Of a stretch of DNA of 64,000 nt, positions 53,560 to 62,100 are shown piece after piece (position 1 is the first letter of the stretch; the number at the start of each line of letters is the position of its first letter). Source of the DNA: Chitinophagaceae bacterium UBA7600 (GTDB taxonomy: Bacteria; Bacteroidota; Bacteroidia; Chitinophagales; Chitinophagaceae); contig DLKC01000048.1 of the NCBI GenBank assembly GCA_002478885.1, forward strand, positions 72,518-136,517, in the 5' to 3' direction. The notes below the pieces were generated by a model. It ran no database searches. It worked only from the letters and a program-made list of their open reading frames with translations, and was not told the DNA's origin. Both the position numbers and the translations under genes were made by a program.

Positions 53560-53868
53560 CTAAACAGTCTTTTTATCTGTCGCTTCATCGCCGTCGAACC
53601 GGTCGACCACTTTGCTCCAAAGCGATTTTGCACCTTCGGCAATATCTTTCAATTTTTCTTTAGCATCGTCAGCCAGCTCTCCTGATTTTATTTTTTCGGC
53701 AAGTTCATCTGCTTTGGCCTTTGCAGCGTCCCAAAGCTCTTCAGCTTTGTCTTCAGCTTTGTCAAGCATTTCGCCTGCCTTGTCTTTCATATCTTCGGCG
53801 GTTTCGCTGATGTTGTCAGTCCAGTTCTTAGCCTGTTGTTGACCGTGTGTTGTTGTGTTGTCTTCCAT
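53560..53868 (-). CDS. Small acidic amphipathic helical protein (LEA/YtxH-like)
   Basis: A 102-residue, highly charged, Cys-free protein made of repeating amphipathic helix with 11-residue-like periodicity (DKAGEMLDKAEDKAEELWDAAKAKADELAE is one run, residues 29-58). Such sequences resemble late-embryogenesis-abundant or YtxH/apolipoprotein-like stress proteins, which are disordered in water and fold on membranes or when dry. There is no signal peptide. It stands alone with its own terminator. A desiccation or osmotic stress role is inference; sequence alone does not prove a family. Confidence 0.75.
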   Translation of the reverse strand: MEDNTTTHGQQQAKNWTDNISETAEDMKDKAGEMLDKAEDKAEELWDAAKAKADELAEKIKSGELADDAKEKLKDIAEGAKSLWSKVVDRFDGDEATDKKTV

Positions 53869-54152
53869 ATGTTATGTTTTAGATGTTCAATTTACTCAAT
53901 TCCGGCCAGTTATTAAGCTCCCGCGGCAAATAATTGCCACATCCGGAGATGTGCCCGGCCAACTGGCGACCATGGTTAATTGTTGTGCCCGTGCCCGTTT
54001 ATTCCGTATCTTAAACGCAATAACAGAACGCTTGGTCGCAGGTAAACCCTGTTGCGTATCTGAAAAAGTTTTTTTCATCTCATAAAAACATAAAACCGGG
54101 GGTATACGGTTAACTTTAGCCGCATATCTTAAAACCAATCTAAACTGTCATC

Positions 54153-55754
54153 ATGAAAAAAATAATCAACTGCTTTTTAGCAATCACTTGTTTTAACCTG
54201 TTGTCATCGGCCCAGTTACAAACCGGGGAAAATGTAGCTGTAACCAATACCGATGCGGGAAAAGTACGTGGCTACGTCCACAACAGTGTTTACACGTACA
54301 AAGGCATTCCCTATGCTGAAGCCAAACGTTTTGAGTTACCACAGAAGCCAAAACCATGGACCGGTGTGCGCAGTTCCATGACTTATGGGCCGGTTGCTCC
54401 CCTGATGGATCCAACGACAAGCGTCCAGGATGAAAGTGAATTTTTGTTTGACCACAACTGGGGCTACACAAGCGAAGATTGCATGCGCGTAAATGTGTGG
54501 ACTCCCGGGATAAGCGATGGGAAGAAACGCCCGGTACTGTTTTGGATACATGGCGGTGGCTTTACGGCCGGGTCGTCGCAGGAATTGCCTTCGTATGATG
54601 GAGAGAACCTGGCTAAAAAAGGCGATGTGGTGGTCGTGTCTATCAATCATCGCCTGAACATTCTCGGCTATCTCGATCTCTCTGCATATGGCGAAAAGTA
54701 TAAACACTCAGCCAACTTAAGCATACTCGATATTAAAGCAGCATTGGAATGGGTAAAGACCAATATCGCCAGTTTTGGCGGCGACCCCGGCAATATTACC
54801 ATTTTCGGCCAGTCTGGCGGCGGCGCCAAAGTGAATACGTTGATGGCCATGCCTGCTGCAAAGGGCCTGTTCCAGAAAGCCATCAATGAAAGTGGATCAT
54901 TCAGAACAGAAATGCTCGATAAGCGAACCACGCAGGATATTGCGGCTGAAGTCTTAAAAGCATTAAACATTGATGCGACCAATGTGGACAGCCTGCAAAA
55001 AGTGCCATACCAGGTGCTGAGCGATGCCGGTAAAAAGGCATTAAAAGTGATCGCCGATAAAATGAAAGCTGCCGGCAAACCCGCTCCTGGCTTTGGTTTA
55101 AGCTGGGGACCCAGCATTGATGGCGAAGACCTCCCCTACCAGCTATTTTCCAATGAGGCTTTTGAATTATCAAAGGATGTCCCACTGATGATCGGAACAG
55201 TGAAAAATGAGTTTATGCCGTCGCTGTTTTCGGGCATGAGCAATGCAACAGCAGACCAGGTGATGGCCACAATAAAAAAACAACAGGGCGATAAAGCCGA
55301 TGCTTATATTGCGGCGGTTAAGAAAGCCTATCCCAATGATACAAAACCTACTGACCTGATGGATGTAGATGTAATGTTTCGCCCGGGTGCCGTATCACAG
55401 GCAAAACAAAAAGCTGCATTAAATGCCGCACCTGTTTACATGTATCTTTTCACCTGGCAGTCGCCTGTAATGGATGGGAAATATAAGGCAGTACACTGCA
55501 TGGAAATACCATTTGTGTTCAACAACATCGCACGCTGCGAACAAATGACGGGCGGCACAAAAGAAGCTTATGCGCTGGCTGCAAAAGTGAGCGATGCATG
55601 GATCAGTTTCGCACGCAGCGGAAACCCCAACAGCAAGAGCCTGCCGAAATGGCCTGCATTCGATGCAGCCAATACCGCAACAATGCACTTCGATAATAGA
55701 TGCGAAGTAATGCCCCAGATGGATAAAGACCTGTTCGACCTTCTGGGTAAATAG
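54153..55754 (+). CDS. Carboxylesterase type B, exported
   Basis: A 533-residue alpha/beta-hydrolase with signal peptide 1-20 (ending LSSAQ). Type B signatures are present: SEDCMRVNVWTP near 108-119, oxyanion hole WIHGGGFTAGS near 130, nucleophile elbow FGQSGGGAKVN near 220 (GxSxG), the acid in the middle, and the His in AVHCMEIPFVFNN near 448. It hydrolyses carboxylic esters in the periplasm or outside; natural substrate unknown. Monocistronic, with a strong bidirectional terminator 27 bases after the stop codon, convergent with the FlgO/TolB-like gene. A TTAACTTTA sequence 40 bases upstream is a weak promoter candidate. Confidence 0.93.
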   Translation: MKKIINCFLAITCFNLLSSAQLQTGENVAVTNTDAGKVRGYVHNSVYTYKGIPYAEAKRFELPQKPKPWTGVRSSMTYGPVAPLMDPTTSVQDESEFLFDHNWGYTSEDCMRVNVWTPGISDGKKRPVLFWIHGGGFTAGSSQELPSYDGENLAKKGDVVVVSINHRLNILGYLDLSAYGEKYKHSANLSILDIKAALEWVKTNIASFGGDPGNITIFGQSGGGAKVNTLMAMPAAKGLFQKAINESGSFRTEMLDKRTTQDIAAEVLKALNIDATNVDSLQKVPYQVLSDAGKKALKVIADKMKAAGKPAPGFGLSWGPSIDGEDLPYQLFSNEAFELSKDVPLMIGTVKNEFMPSLFSGMSNATADQVMATIKKQQGDKADAYIAAVKKAYPNDTKPTDLMDVDVMFRPGAVSQAKQKAALNAAPVYMYLFTWQSPVMDGKYKAVHCMEIPFVFNNIARCEQMTGGTKEAYALAAKVSDAWISFARSGNPNSKSLPKWPAFDAANTATMHFDNRCEVMPQMDKDLFDLLGK

Positions 55755-55780
55755 TATAGATTGGTATCAGCAATAAAGGA

Positions 55781-55811
55781 AAAGAGGCATACCATCCCGG
55801 TATGCCTCTTT
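55781..55811. terminator. Bidirectional intrinsic terminator
   Basis: AAAGAGGCATACC pairs perfectly with GGTATGCCTCTTT around ATCCC, with T-runs on both strands. It sits between the convergent esterase and FlgO/TolB-like genes. Confidence 0.92.
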
Positions 55812-55871
55812 TCTTTCCAATTTTTATTAATAACTACTGCTTAGTCCGATTTGCGGTGCCGCCATCTAAAA

Positions 55872-56744
55872 CTATGCAACGGCAACCATGGTTGCGTTTG
55901 CCGGTTTACCGGGTTTGTGTTTTTCGAATACCATTTGCTCCAGTTCATTTTTTACCTCTTTCACAATTTCATCCTGCACGTCAAACAAACTGTTGCTGTT
56001 TAGTTTTCGCTGGTACATTTTACTCCAGGTAAGCTGGCTGTTAAATGTGTCGATCAATTGTACATATACGCGCATACGGTCATTGTTCGACTGAATATCG
56101 CCGGTAACAATATAATCAGCGCCAATAATATTGGCAATCGTTTTAATATCGGCACACCGTTCTGCTATTTTCCGCATGCTGTAATAGGCAATCACCGAGC
56201 AATGTTCCACCTCTACCAACGCCGCACTTAACTGCAGCCCGGTACCGTCTGTAAAAGAATCGGTGAGCGCACTTCCGTAAGTATGGCTGAATGGCATAAC
56301 GGCAACGGTAAATTCTTTTGCATGTTTTTTTACTGTTGTGCTGTCTGTACCCGGGAAGGATTGTGTTAAAAGCCTGGTGCCCGTATTAGGCTCAAAAACC
56401 GGCACGTAACTACCTTTTGGTATGAATATATGAATGGCATCAGTAGTGCCGGAACTATGATAATATTGCTCGAGCGCCTTTCTGAGCCTTCCGGCATGAA
56501 TGCGAAGAATGCCATTTTCCTGGGGTTTAAAATCCAGTGGCTTGTGCAAAATGCTCAAAGCGATCGTGTATTCCTTTAATTGGTTGGCGTGGCCATTGAT
56601 CGTTTCTTCGACAATAAACAGGAGAAAATTTTTCAGGATCCCAGACTTTTCAAACAAAGGGTCGGATATGATTTTAGCAACCTGCTTCCTGATGGCATCT
56701 TTTGAGAATCCTGTAACACCGGCTGTAGCATTGGTTAGATCCAT
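55872..56744 (-). CDS. Predicted regulator with N-terminal helical domain and FlgO/TolB-like domain
   Basis: A 290-residue cytoplasmic protein. Residues 15-110 match the N-terminal module common in TolB-like/TPR adenylate-cyclase-type regulators (SGILKNFLLFIVEETINGHANQL ends near 55, then KEYTIALSILHKPLDFKPQENGILRIHAGRLRKALEQYY ends near 95), followed by IHIFIPKGSYVPVFE. Residues 145-270 are a FlgO/TolB-type alpha/beta domain (FTVAVMPFSHTYGSALTDSF, IIGADYIVTGDIQSNNDRMRVYVQLID). There are no TPRs after it, unlike longer homologues. A signalling or transcription role is inferred; no DNA-binding residues can be proved. Confidence 0.65.
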   Translation of the reverse strand: MDLTNATAGVTGFSKDAIRKQVAKIISDPLFEKSGILKNFLLFIVEETINGHANQLKEYTIALSILHKPLDFKPQENGILRIHAGRLRKALEQYYHSSGTTDAIHIFIPKGSYVPVFEPNTGTRLLTQSFPGTDSTTVKKHAKEFTVAVMPFSHTYGSALTDSFTDGTGLQLSAALVEVEHCSVIAYYSMRKIAERCADIKTIANIIGADYIVTGDIQSNNDRMRVYVQLIDTFNSQLTWSKMYQRKLNSNSLFDVQDEIVKEVKNELEQMVFEKHKPGKPANATMVAVA

Positions 56745-56914
56745 ATAAGCAATTATATAGGGCGAAGTAACACATAAACAATGCTCCGCTTTATGATATT
56801 GGCCTATGGCGGATATGATTATTGTCAGGTTTATGCCGCTTATTCACTATTATTAGCACTGCCGGGGAACAGTTGCGGCTCCTCAGCCATTTCAATCAAA
56901 ACAGCAGTAAACCG

Positions 56915-57307
56915 CTATTTTGCAGCAGGGAGCTTTACCTTCGGCAGCAGGCTCATCACCTGTATAACGATGGCAAAGAAAATAAGCAGGTAAAGGCCGG
57001 GTTGTTTCGAAGGGCAATCTCCGGCAATGCAGGTAGTAAGCAAAAGATAATTGCGTATTGACCATGCCAGGTTAATGGCGGCAATAAAAAAATTGGTACG
57101 CTTGGCCCAGATTTTTGGAACGGCAAAGCAAATGATGGTAATACCTGACAAAAAAATATTCATGAGGCCGGGTTTCCCAAAATCCGTGTCGCCCGAATAC
57201 AGTCCCGTAACCATCAGTTGCCTGCTTTCGATGAGCGTCCATGGTAAGAAACAACATCCGATCAATGCCAGCGCAGCAAGTACCCCTATCAGTTGTGAAT
57301 ATTTCAT
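56915..57307 (-). CDS. Small integral membrane protein
   Basis: A 130-residue protein with about four membrane helices (7-27, 48-68, 74-92, 104-123) and a Cys pair in the loop TTCIAGDCPSKQPG. The N-terminal helix looks lipoprotein-like (LIGCC) but continues with FLPW, so it is more likely a helix than a lipobox. No family recognised. It stands alone between the FlgO/TolB-like gene and the tRNA-Cys region. Confidence 0.65.
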   Translation of the reverse strand: MKYSQLIGVLAALALIGCCFLPWTLIESRQLMVTGLYSGDTDFGKPGLMNIFLSGITIICFAVPKIWAKRTNFFIAAINLAWSIRNYLLLTTCIAGDCPSKQPGLYLLIFFAIVIQVMSLLPKVKLPAAK

Positions 57308-57416
57308 GGTAACAAACCCGTTTAACGCGGTAAAATTTAACCGCTTGATGAATATGTTTCGCCAGCCTTAAAAACAAAAATTTGGTTGCCGGCGCCGGTA
57401 CAGGCATGAAGCTTTT

Positions 57417-57436
57417 GTTGCGTCGCATTACGTTCA
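57417..57436 (-). repeat. Dispersed repeat copy 21 (decayed)
   Basis: GTTGCGTCGCATTACGTTCA; the first 11 bases match and the rest is changed. The flank GCCGGCGCCGGTACAGGCATGAAGC is shared in part with copy 18. It lies next to the tRNA-Cys terminator. Confidence 0.75.
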
Positions 57437-57474
57437 TCTGCAACAAATGCCCCAGCTTTTTCCGTTAAATAAAA

Positions 57475-57496
57475 AAACCATCCAAAAAGATGGTTT
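57475..57496 (-). terminator. Intrinsic terminator of tRNA-Cys
   Basis: On the minus strand AAACCATC pairs with GATGGTTT around TTTTTG, followed by TTTTATTT. It starts six bases after the tRNA 3' end. Confidence 0.9.
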
Positions 57497-57501
57497 ACCA
57501 G

Positions 57502-57572
57502 AGGTTTCGAGCGGATTCGAACCGCTGTAGAAGGTTTTGCAGACCTCTGCCTAGCCACTCGGCCACGAAACC
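57502..57572 (-). tRNA. tRNA-Cys(GCA)
   Basis: A full cloverleaf on the minus strand: acceptor GGTTTCG/CGAAACC, D-arm GGCCGAGTGGCTAGGC, anticodon loop TCTGCAAAA with anticodon GCA, T-arm loop TTCGAAT, and U73 as discriminator, which is an identity element of tRNA-Cys. CCA is not encoded. It is followed by an intrinsic terminator, and a TATTTTCG near 57647-57654 on the minus strand could be its -7 element. Confidence 0.97.
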
Positions 57573-57741
57573 ATTTGATGCGGATAAAAAAGACCGGGCT
57601 TAAATCCATGATTGGTAATTTAAAACGCCCTTTTTTTTCAGCGCTGCGAAAATAGGGTATTTTTGAAAAAAAGGAAACACAATTAAAAAATCGGTTGCTT
57701 TTATCGGGGTTTCATGTACTTGTTGACAGGTGGACAAAGCG

Positions 57742-57761
57742 TTGAAGCGTGCGACGCAACT
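57742..57761 (+). repeat. Dispersed repeat copy 22 (GCGACGC subtype)
   Basis: GTTGAAGCGTGCGACGCAAC, about three bases off the consensus, followed by TAAAGCTGCATATTG and then CTGCCAGGC. With copy 21 it brackets the tRNA-Cys gene in opposite orientation. Confidence 0.88.
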
Positions 57762-57826
57762 AAAGCTGCATATTGATCTACTGCCAGGCTCCCCATATAA
57801 ATGTAACCGGCAAAGACTGTTTCCAA

Positions 57827-58714
57827 ATGAAGGCAAACATGAACAGGATTGCAGACTCAGAACTGATCATTAACAGCCGGGGAGCTGTTTATCATATAGA
57901 CATGCGGCCCGAAGAATTGGCCGATACTGTTATTACCGTTGGGGACCCCGACCGGGTTGATGCCGTAAGCAAATATTTCGACAGCATTGAATACAGATTG
58001 CATCATCGCGAGTTTAACGCGCACACAGGTTATATTGGCAAAAAAAGGTTAACGGTTATCTCCACCGGTATTGGCCCCGACAACGTAGATATTGTTATGA
58101 ACGAACTCGATGCCGTTGCCAATATTGATTTTGAAAGCCACACCGTAAACAAAGCACTCAGGTCTTTGAACATTTTCAGGATAGGCACCTGCGGTTCGCT
58201 GCAGGCAGATATTCCAACCGATTCATTTGTTGCAGGCACACACGGCATTGGTATCGACAACCTGCTGAATTACTACCAGCACACGAATAACGAAGAAGAG
58301 CACATACTCGTGCAGCAGTTTATGCAGCAGACCCATTTGAACGGCGACCGTATTCAACCATATATTGCCAGTGCATCAGCATCGTTGCTCAAGCATTTTG
58401 TCACAGGGTTTAGCCAGGGAATAACGGTTACCTGCCCGGGCTTTTATGGTCCGCAGGGACGTGTGCTGCGGCTTGGTTTAACCAACCCCAACCTGATTGA
58501 TACGCTAACAGCTTTTTCATATGGCCGTCACCGGATCTGCAATTTTGAAATGGAGACCAGTGCAATCTATGGTCTCGGGAAACTACTGGGCCATCATTGC
58601 CTGAGCCTGAATGTGGTGGTGGCCAACAGGGTTAGCAAGACCTTTACAAAAGACGGCGCCATGGCAGTAGAGCAACTTATTCAAACAGTTTTACCTATTA
58701 TTGAAAAAATATAA
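57827..58714 (+). CDS. Nucleoside phosphorylase, uridine-phosphorylase-like
   Basis: A protein of 295 residues from the ATG at 57827 (the ATG at 57839 is equally possible). It belongs to the PNP_UDP_1 family of hexameric nucleoside phosphorylases: VGDPDRVDAVSKYFDS near the N-terminus for phosphate binding, STGIGPDNVDIVMNEL, RIGTCGSLQADIPTDSFV near 133, and the MExE ribose-binding motif in FEMETSAIYGLGKLL near 245. The closest subtype appears to be uridine phosphorylase, but purine specificity cannot be excluded. It starts six bases before... the dapF gene's own start in the same direction, so the two genes are co-transcribed. Confidence 0.85.
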   Translation: MKANMNRIADSELIINSRGAVYHIDMRPEELADTVITVGDPDRVDAVSKYFDSIEYRLHHREFNAHTGYIGKKRLTVISTGIGPDNVDIVMNELDAVANIDFESHTVNKALRSLNIFRIGTCGSLQADIPTDSFVAGTHGIGIDNLLNYYQHTNNEEEHILVQQFMQQTHLNGDRIQPYIASASASLLKHFVTGFSQGITVTCPGFYGPQGRVLRLGLTNPNLIDTLTAFSYGRHRICNFEMETSAIYGLGKLLGHHCLSLNVVVANRVSKTFTKDGAMAVEQLIQTVLPIIEKI

Positions 58715-58720
58715 GATTAC

Positions 58721-59500
58721 ATGCTGTACAGTTTTTACAAGTACCAGGGAACAGGAAATGATTTTGTGATCATCGACAACAGGTCCAATAATATTGAGCT
58801 TTCGGTAAAGCAGGTGAGAGATATCTGCGACCGACGCTTCGGTGTTGGGGCAGATGGCCTGATGTTGCTCAATAGCAAAGAAGGTTATGATTTTGAAATG
58901 AAATATTACAATGCCGATGGCAGGGAAAGCAGCATGTGCGGCAATGGTGGAAGATGCCTGGTAAAATTTGCCCACGACATGGGTATTCATCAGACAAATT
59001 ATCATTTTATTGCCGTAGACGGGCCGCACGATGCGGTAATACGGGACAGTGGCTGGGTACACCTGAAAATGAAAGACGTTTACGGCTTTAAAAAAACGTT
59101 TTCAGATACGGTAGTAGATACGGGCTCTCCCCATTATGTAAAGCCGGTGGTAGACGTGAAAGATTATGATGTGGTGGAGAAAGGCCGTGAAATTCGCTAC
59201 AGTAATGATTTTGCGAAAGAAGGCATTAATGTGAATTTCGTAGAAGCTATTTCAAGAGGTATTTATGTGAGAACCTATGAACGGGGTGTAGAAGATGAAA
59301 CACTTAGTTGTGGCACCGGCGTTACTGCTTCTGCCCTCGTATTCGCTCATAACGACAATGGTTTTAACCGCATTGAAATACAAACCCCGGGCGGGCACCT
59401 GGCGGTAGAGTTTGATAAAACGGGTGAAGAACGTTTTGAAAATATCTGGCTTTGCGGACCTGCTACATTTGTGTTTAAAGGCGAGATCAGTATTGTATAA
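58721..59500 (+). CDS. dapF: Diaminopimelate epimerase
   Basis: A 259-residue enzyme that converts LL- to meso-diaminopimelate for lysine and peptidoglycan synthesis, without cofactor. The two catalytic Cys are in MCGNGGRCLVKFAHDMG (near residue 72) and DETLSCGTGVTASALVF (near 196). The N-terminal motif YQGTGNDFVIIDNRS is also diagnostic. It starts six bases after the nucleoside phosphorylase gene and ends about 40 bases before the promoter of corA. Slightly shorter than the usual 270-280 residues, without loss of motifs. Confidence 0.97.
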   Translation: MLYSFYKYQGTGNDFVIIDNRSNNIELSVKQVRDICDRRFGVGADGLMLLNSKEGYDFEMKYYNADGRESSMCGNGGRCLVKFAHDMGIHQTNYHFIAVDGPHDAVIRDSGWVHLKMKDVYGFKKTFSDTVVDTGSPHYVKPVVDVKDYDVVEKGREIRYSNDFAKEGINVNFVEAISRGIYVRTYERGVEDETLSCGTGVTASALVFAHNDNGFNRIEIQTPGGHLAVEFDKTGEERFENIWLCGPATFVFKGEISIV

Positions 59501-59541
59501 ACGATAATGTAAAATAAAAGACATTCTTAAACTAACCCTTA

Positions 59542-59549
59542 TATCTTTG
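59542..59549 (+). promoter_or_regulatory. -7 element of corA, at leaderless distance
   Basis: TATCTTTG, a perfect TAnnTTTG. The expected transcript start falls within a few bases of the TTG start codon at 59557. Confidence 0.6.
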
Positions 59550-59556
59550 CCGCGGT

Positions 59557-60495
59557 TTGATACAATATTTTAAAAATATCGATAATCATACGGTCGAGAT
59601 AGACAAACCCGAAAATGGCATTTGGGTTAATCTGGTGCCGCCGCTAAAAGATGAAGAGTTTAACGAGTTGAGCGATGTGCTCGATATACCTATCGAATTC
59701 CTGCGTGATTCTCTCGACATCGATGAACGGCCACGTTTTGAGATCGAAGACAATGTGCGCTTCATCGTATTAAAAACCCCTACAGAGAACAATTCTTTTA
59801 ACGACAGTGATGCGTTCTACATCACTATACCGATTTGCATCATTCTTACACACAACCATATTGTAACGGTGAATTCTTTTGACAATGGTGCCATCAAAAA
59901 ATTCCTGAATACCTTTGAGAAAAGGCATCCTGATAAAAGAAGCATGATGGTACTTAAGGTCTTCGAAAAAGTGGTGCACACTTTTATGGATCACCTGAAA
60001 GAAATCAATCACCGCCGGAATATTTACGAACAAAAGCTTTACGACAGTAACCGTAACGAGGAATTGTTGCACCTGATGCGCATACAAAAAAGCCTTGTCT
60101 ATTTTGTCACAGCACTTCGAAGCAACGAATTATTGATGCTGAAAATAGAACGCACTAATTTTCTCGGCCTGAACGATGAAGAAAGAGAGTTTTTAAACGA
60201 CCTTATTGTAGATACCAGCCAGGCCCTCGAAATGGCAAATGTTTACACCAATATCCTCAGCAGTACACTTGACGCATTTGCCAGCATCATCAGCAACAAC
60301 CTCAACAACGTGATGAAACGCCTGACCTCTATCACCATCATATTATCACTGCCGGCGCTTGTTGCAGGCATTTACGGCATGAACGTAGACATTCCATACC
60401 AGCATACACCACACGCATTTTATATTCCCATTATACTTTCGTTGATCGTCTCGGTTGTTATTGCCGGTTACTTCATGAAGAAAAAATGGTTCTGA
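59557..60495 (+). CDS. corA: CorA-family magnesium transporter
   Basis: A 312-residue divalent-cation channel protein. The N-terminal cytoplasmic alpha/beta domain (about 1-230) begins IQYFKNIDNHTVEIDKPENG; two C-terminal membrane helices follow (about 255-275 and 290-309) with the signature YGMN in GIYGMNVDIPYQ between them, and a basic end KKKWF. The pore-forming pentamer imports Mg2+ (or Co2+/Ni2+). The first codon is TTG at 59557: no in-frame ATG occurs for well over 100 codons and the homologous N-terminus starts here. A perfect -7 element ends seven bases upstream, so the message is probably leaderless. Confidence 0.92.
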   Translation: MIQYFKNIDNHTVEIDKPENGIWVNLVPPLKDEEFNELSDVLDIPIEFLRDSLDIDERPRFEIEDNVRFIVLKTPTENNSFNDSDAFYITIPICIILTHNHIVTVNSFDNGAIKKFLNTFEKRHPDKRSMMVLKVFEKVVHTFMDHLKEINHRRNIYEQKLYDSNRNEELLHLMRIQKSLVYFVTALRSNELLMLKIERTNFLGLNDEEREFLNDLIVDTSQALEMANVYTNILSSTLDAFASIISNNLNNVMKRLTSITIILSLPALVAGIYGMNVDIPYQHTPHAFYIPIILSLIVSVVIAGYFMKKKWF

Positions 60496-60627
60496 TGGCC
60501 ATATGCTGACAAAGCACCAGGTACCTGTTACCATCCACCTGCTATCGCTTTGCTACAATATTTTAACACTTATACAGGTGGTCTGGCACAGACCTTGGCT
60601 TTATATGGTTAACCAAAAGATTTCACC

Positions 60628-61092
60628 ATGAAAAAGATGATCTTATTGACGATGTTAATGCTTTCTTCTGCAGCATTGATCAACAAAACAGCAGCACAGG
60701 TAAAAGTTAGCTTAAACGTAAATATCGGGAGCCAGCCTGTTTGGGGACCGGTGGGTTATGACTATGTTCAGTATTACTATATGCCCGATATAAACGTTTA
60801 TTACTATGTGCCTACAGCACAGTTTGTATATTTCGAAGCAGGACATTGGATATTTGCCTCTTCTTTACCGGTACGATACAGGAACTACGACCTCTACAGG
60901 GGCTACAAGGTCGTGATCAATCAACCTAAAGCCTATGTCTATAACAGCACACATAAGACAACTTATGTAAAATACCGGGGCTATTATGGGAAACAGGTAG
61001 TTATCCGCGACAGTAAGGATCCCAAATATGTGACGGTAAACAGATCGCACGCTAACAATCATGGTAACGGGCACGATAAACACAACAGGTAA
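60628..61092 (+). CDS. Tyr-rich secreted protein of unknown function
   Basis: A 154-residue exported protein (signal peptide about 1-23, ending TAAQ). The mature part is very rich in Tyr and Val: YDYVQYYYMPDINVYYYVPT and SSLPVRYRNYDLYRGYKVV stand out, and the tail is basic with Asn/His/Gly (HANNHGNGHDKHNR). The arrangement suggests beta-strands on the cell surface or in the periplasm, and the His-rich tail could bind metal. I recognise it as a type seen in Bacteroidota but with no named function. Monocistronic, with its own terminator. Confidence 0.7.
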   Translation: MKKMILLTMLMLSSAALINKTAAQVKVSLNVNIGSQPVWGPVGYDYVQYYYMPDINVYYYVPTAQFVYFEAGHWIFASSLPVRYRNYDLYRGYKVVINQPKAYVYNSTHKTTYVKYRGYYGKQVVIRDSKDPKYVTVNRSHANNHGNGHDKHNR

Positions 61093-61124
61093 ACACTGTT
61101 CAAATACTCCTTTTTTTTAACGAT

Positions 61125-61154
61125 GGCCTGCATTCAAAAGTGCAGGCCTTTTTT
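61125..61154 (+). terminator. Intrinsic terminator of the Tyr-rich protein gene
   Basis: GGCCTGCA pairs with TGCAGGCC around TTCAAAAG and is followed by TTTTTT. It lies about 33 bases after the stop codon. Confidence 0.93.
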
Positions 61155-61239
61155 ATAGAATAACCTGTATCTATGAGTGCTTGACTTTAGCGTTGAAGGT
61201 TCGTTTTTGTTTTGTTATTTAGCATATAAAGAAAATGTC

Positions 61240-62076
61240 ATGTCAGTATCAAGACGCACATTCATAGAACTATCATTTAAAACGGCTGCGGTAATTTCGG
61301 TTGCCAACGGCTTATCATCATTTAGTGCTGAAAGTTTCACACTTCCGGTAAAAGAAAGTATAAAGCTGCGGTTTGCTATTGCTTCTGATGGTCACTATGG
61401 CCAGCAGGGTACAGCGTATAAAAGCATGCATGAAGAAATGCTGAAATGGCTTAATGCTGAGAGTAAAGGGCGGGGCCTCGATTTTACCATGATCAACGGA
61501 GACATTTTTCACAACGATCTTGTGTTCCAGGAAGAAGTGAAAACTTTATGGCAACGGTTGGCGATGCCTTTTTATGTTTCGCACGGCAATCATGATAATT
61601 GCACAGAAGCTGTTTGGATAAACAGTTGGAACAGTCCCTGGCATTATACTTTTGAACACAACGATACTGGGTTTATAGTATTGAATACAGCCGATGAGAA
61701 AGGCACGTATATCTGCCCTGACATGGCTTTTGCCAAACAGGCGCTTCAAAAGATGAAGGATAAGCAGCAGTTATTTGTGTTTATGCATATTACGCCGTTA
61801 ACCTGGACGAAGAATGGTATTGACTGTGCAGAGCTGGTAGAATACTTTACCGGACAGCAAAACCTGAAAGCTGTTTTTCATGGTCACGACCACGACCAGG
61901 ACGCTATGAAAGAACAACATGGCAAGTTTTATTTCTTTGATGCACATATTGCAGGGAACTGGGGAACCGACTACCGGGGTTACAGAATTGTTGAAGTATT
62001 GAAAAGCGGTGAAGTGATCACTTATCAAATGAACCCGTTAAACGGCATACAGGTAAACAATAACAGGATTGAATAA
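61240..62076 (+). CDS. Tat-exported metallophosphoesterase
   Basis: A 278-residue calcineurin-like phosphoesterase. The ATG at 61240 gives a twin-arginine signal (VSRRTFIELSFKTAAVIS); the longer TTG-started frame does not. Metal-binding motifs in order: DGHYGQQG (D-x-H) near residue 51, NGDIFHND (GD) near 82, HGNHDN (GNH) near 110, HITPLTW near 181 and FHGHDHDQD (GHxH) near 215. The enzyme should fold with its two metals in the cytoplasm before export, then hydrolyse phosphomono- or diesters in the periplasm. Substrate unknown. It is convergent with the SAM hydroxide adenosyltransferase gene. Confidence 0.9.
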   Translation: MSVSRRTFIELSFKTAAVISVANGLSSFSAESFTLPVKESIKLRFAIASDGHYGQQGTAYKSMHEEMLKWLNAESKGRGLDFTMINGDIFHNDLVFQEEVKTLWQRLAMPFYVSHGNHDNCTEAVWINSWNSPWHYTFEHNDTGFIVLNTADEKGTYICPDMAFAKQALQKMKDKQQLFVFMHITPLTWTKNGIDCAELVEYFTGQQNLKAVFHGHDHDQDAMKEQHGKFYFFDAHIAGNWGTDYRGYRIVEVLKSGEVITYQMNPLNGIQVNNNRIE

Positions 62077-62100
62077 TTGTTGTTGCATATTGAGCCGGAA

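Noticed and set aside
60607..60614. GGTTAACC palindrome upstream of the Tyr-rich protein gene
   Set aside because: Eight-base palindromes are common in AT-rich spacers and there is no second site or conserved spacing.
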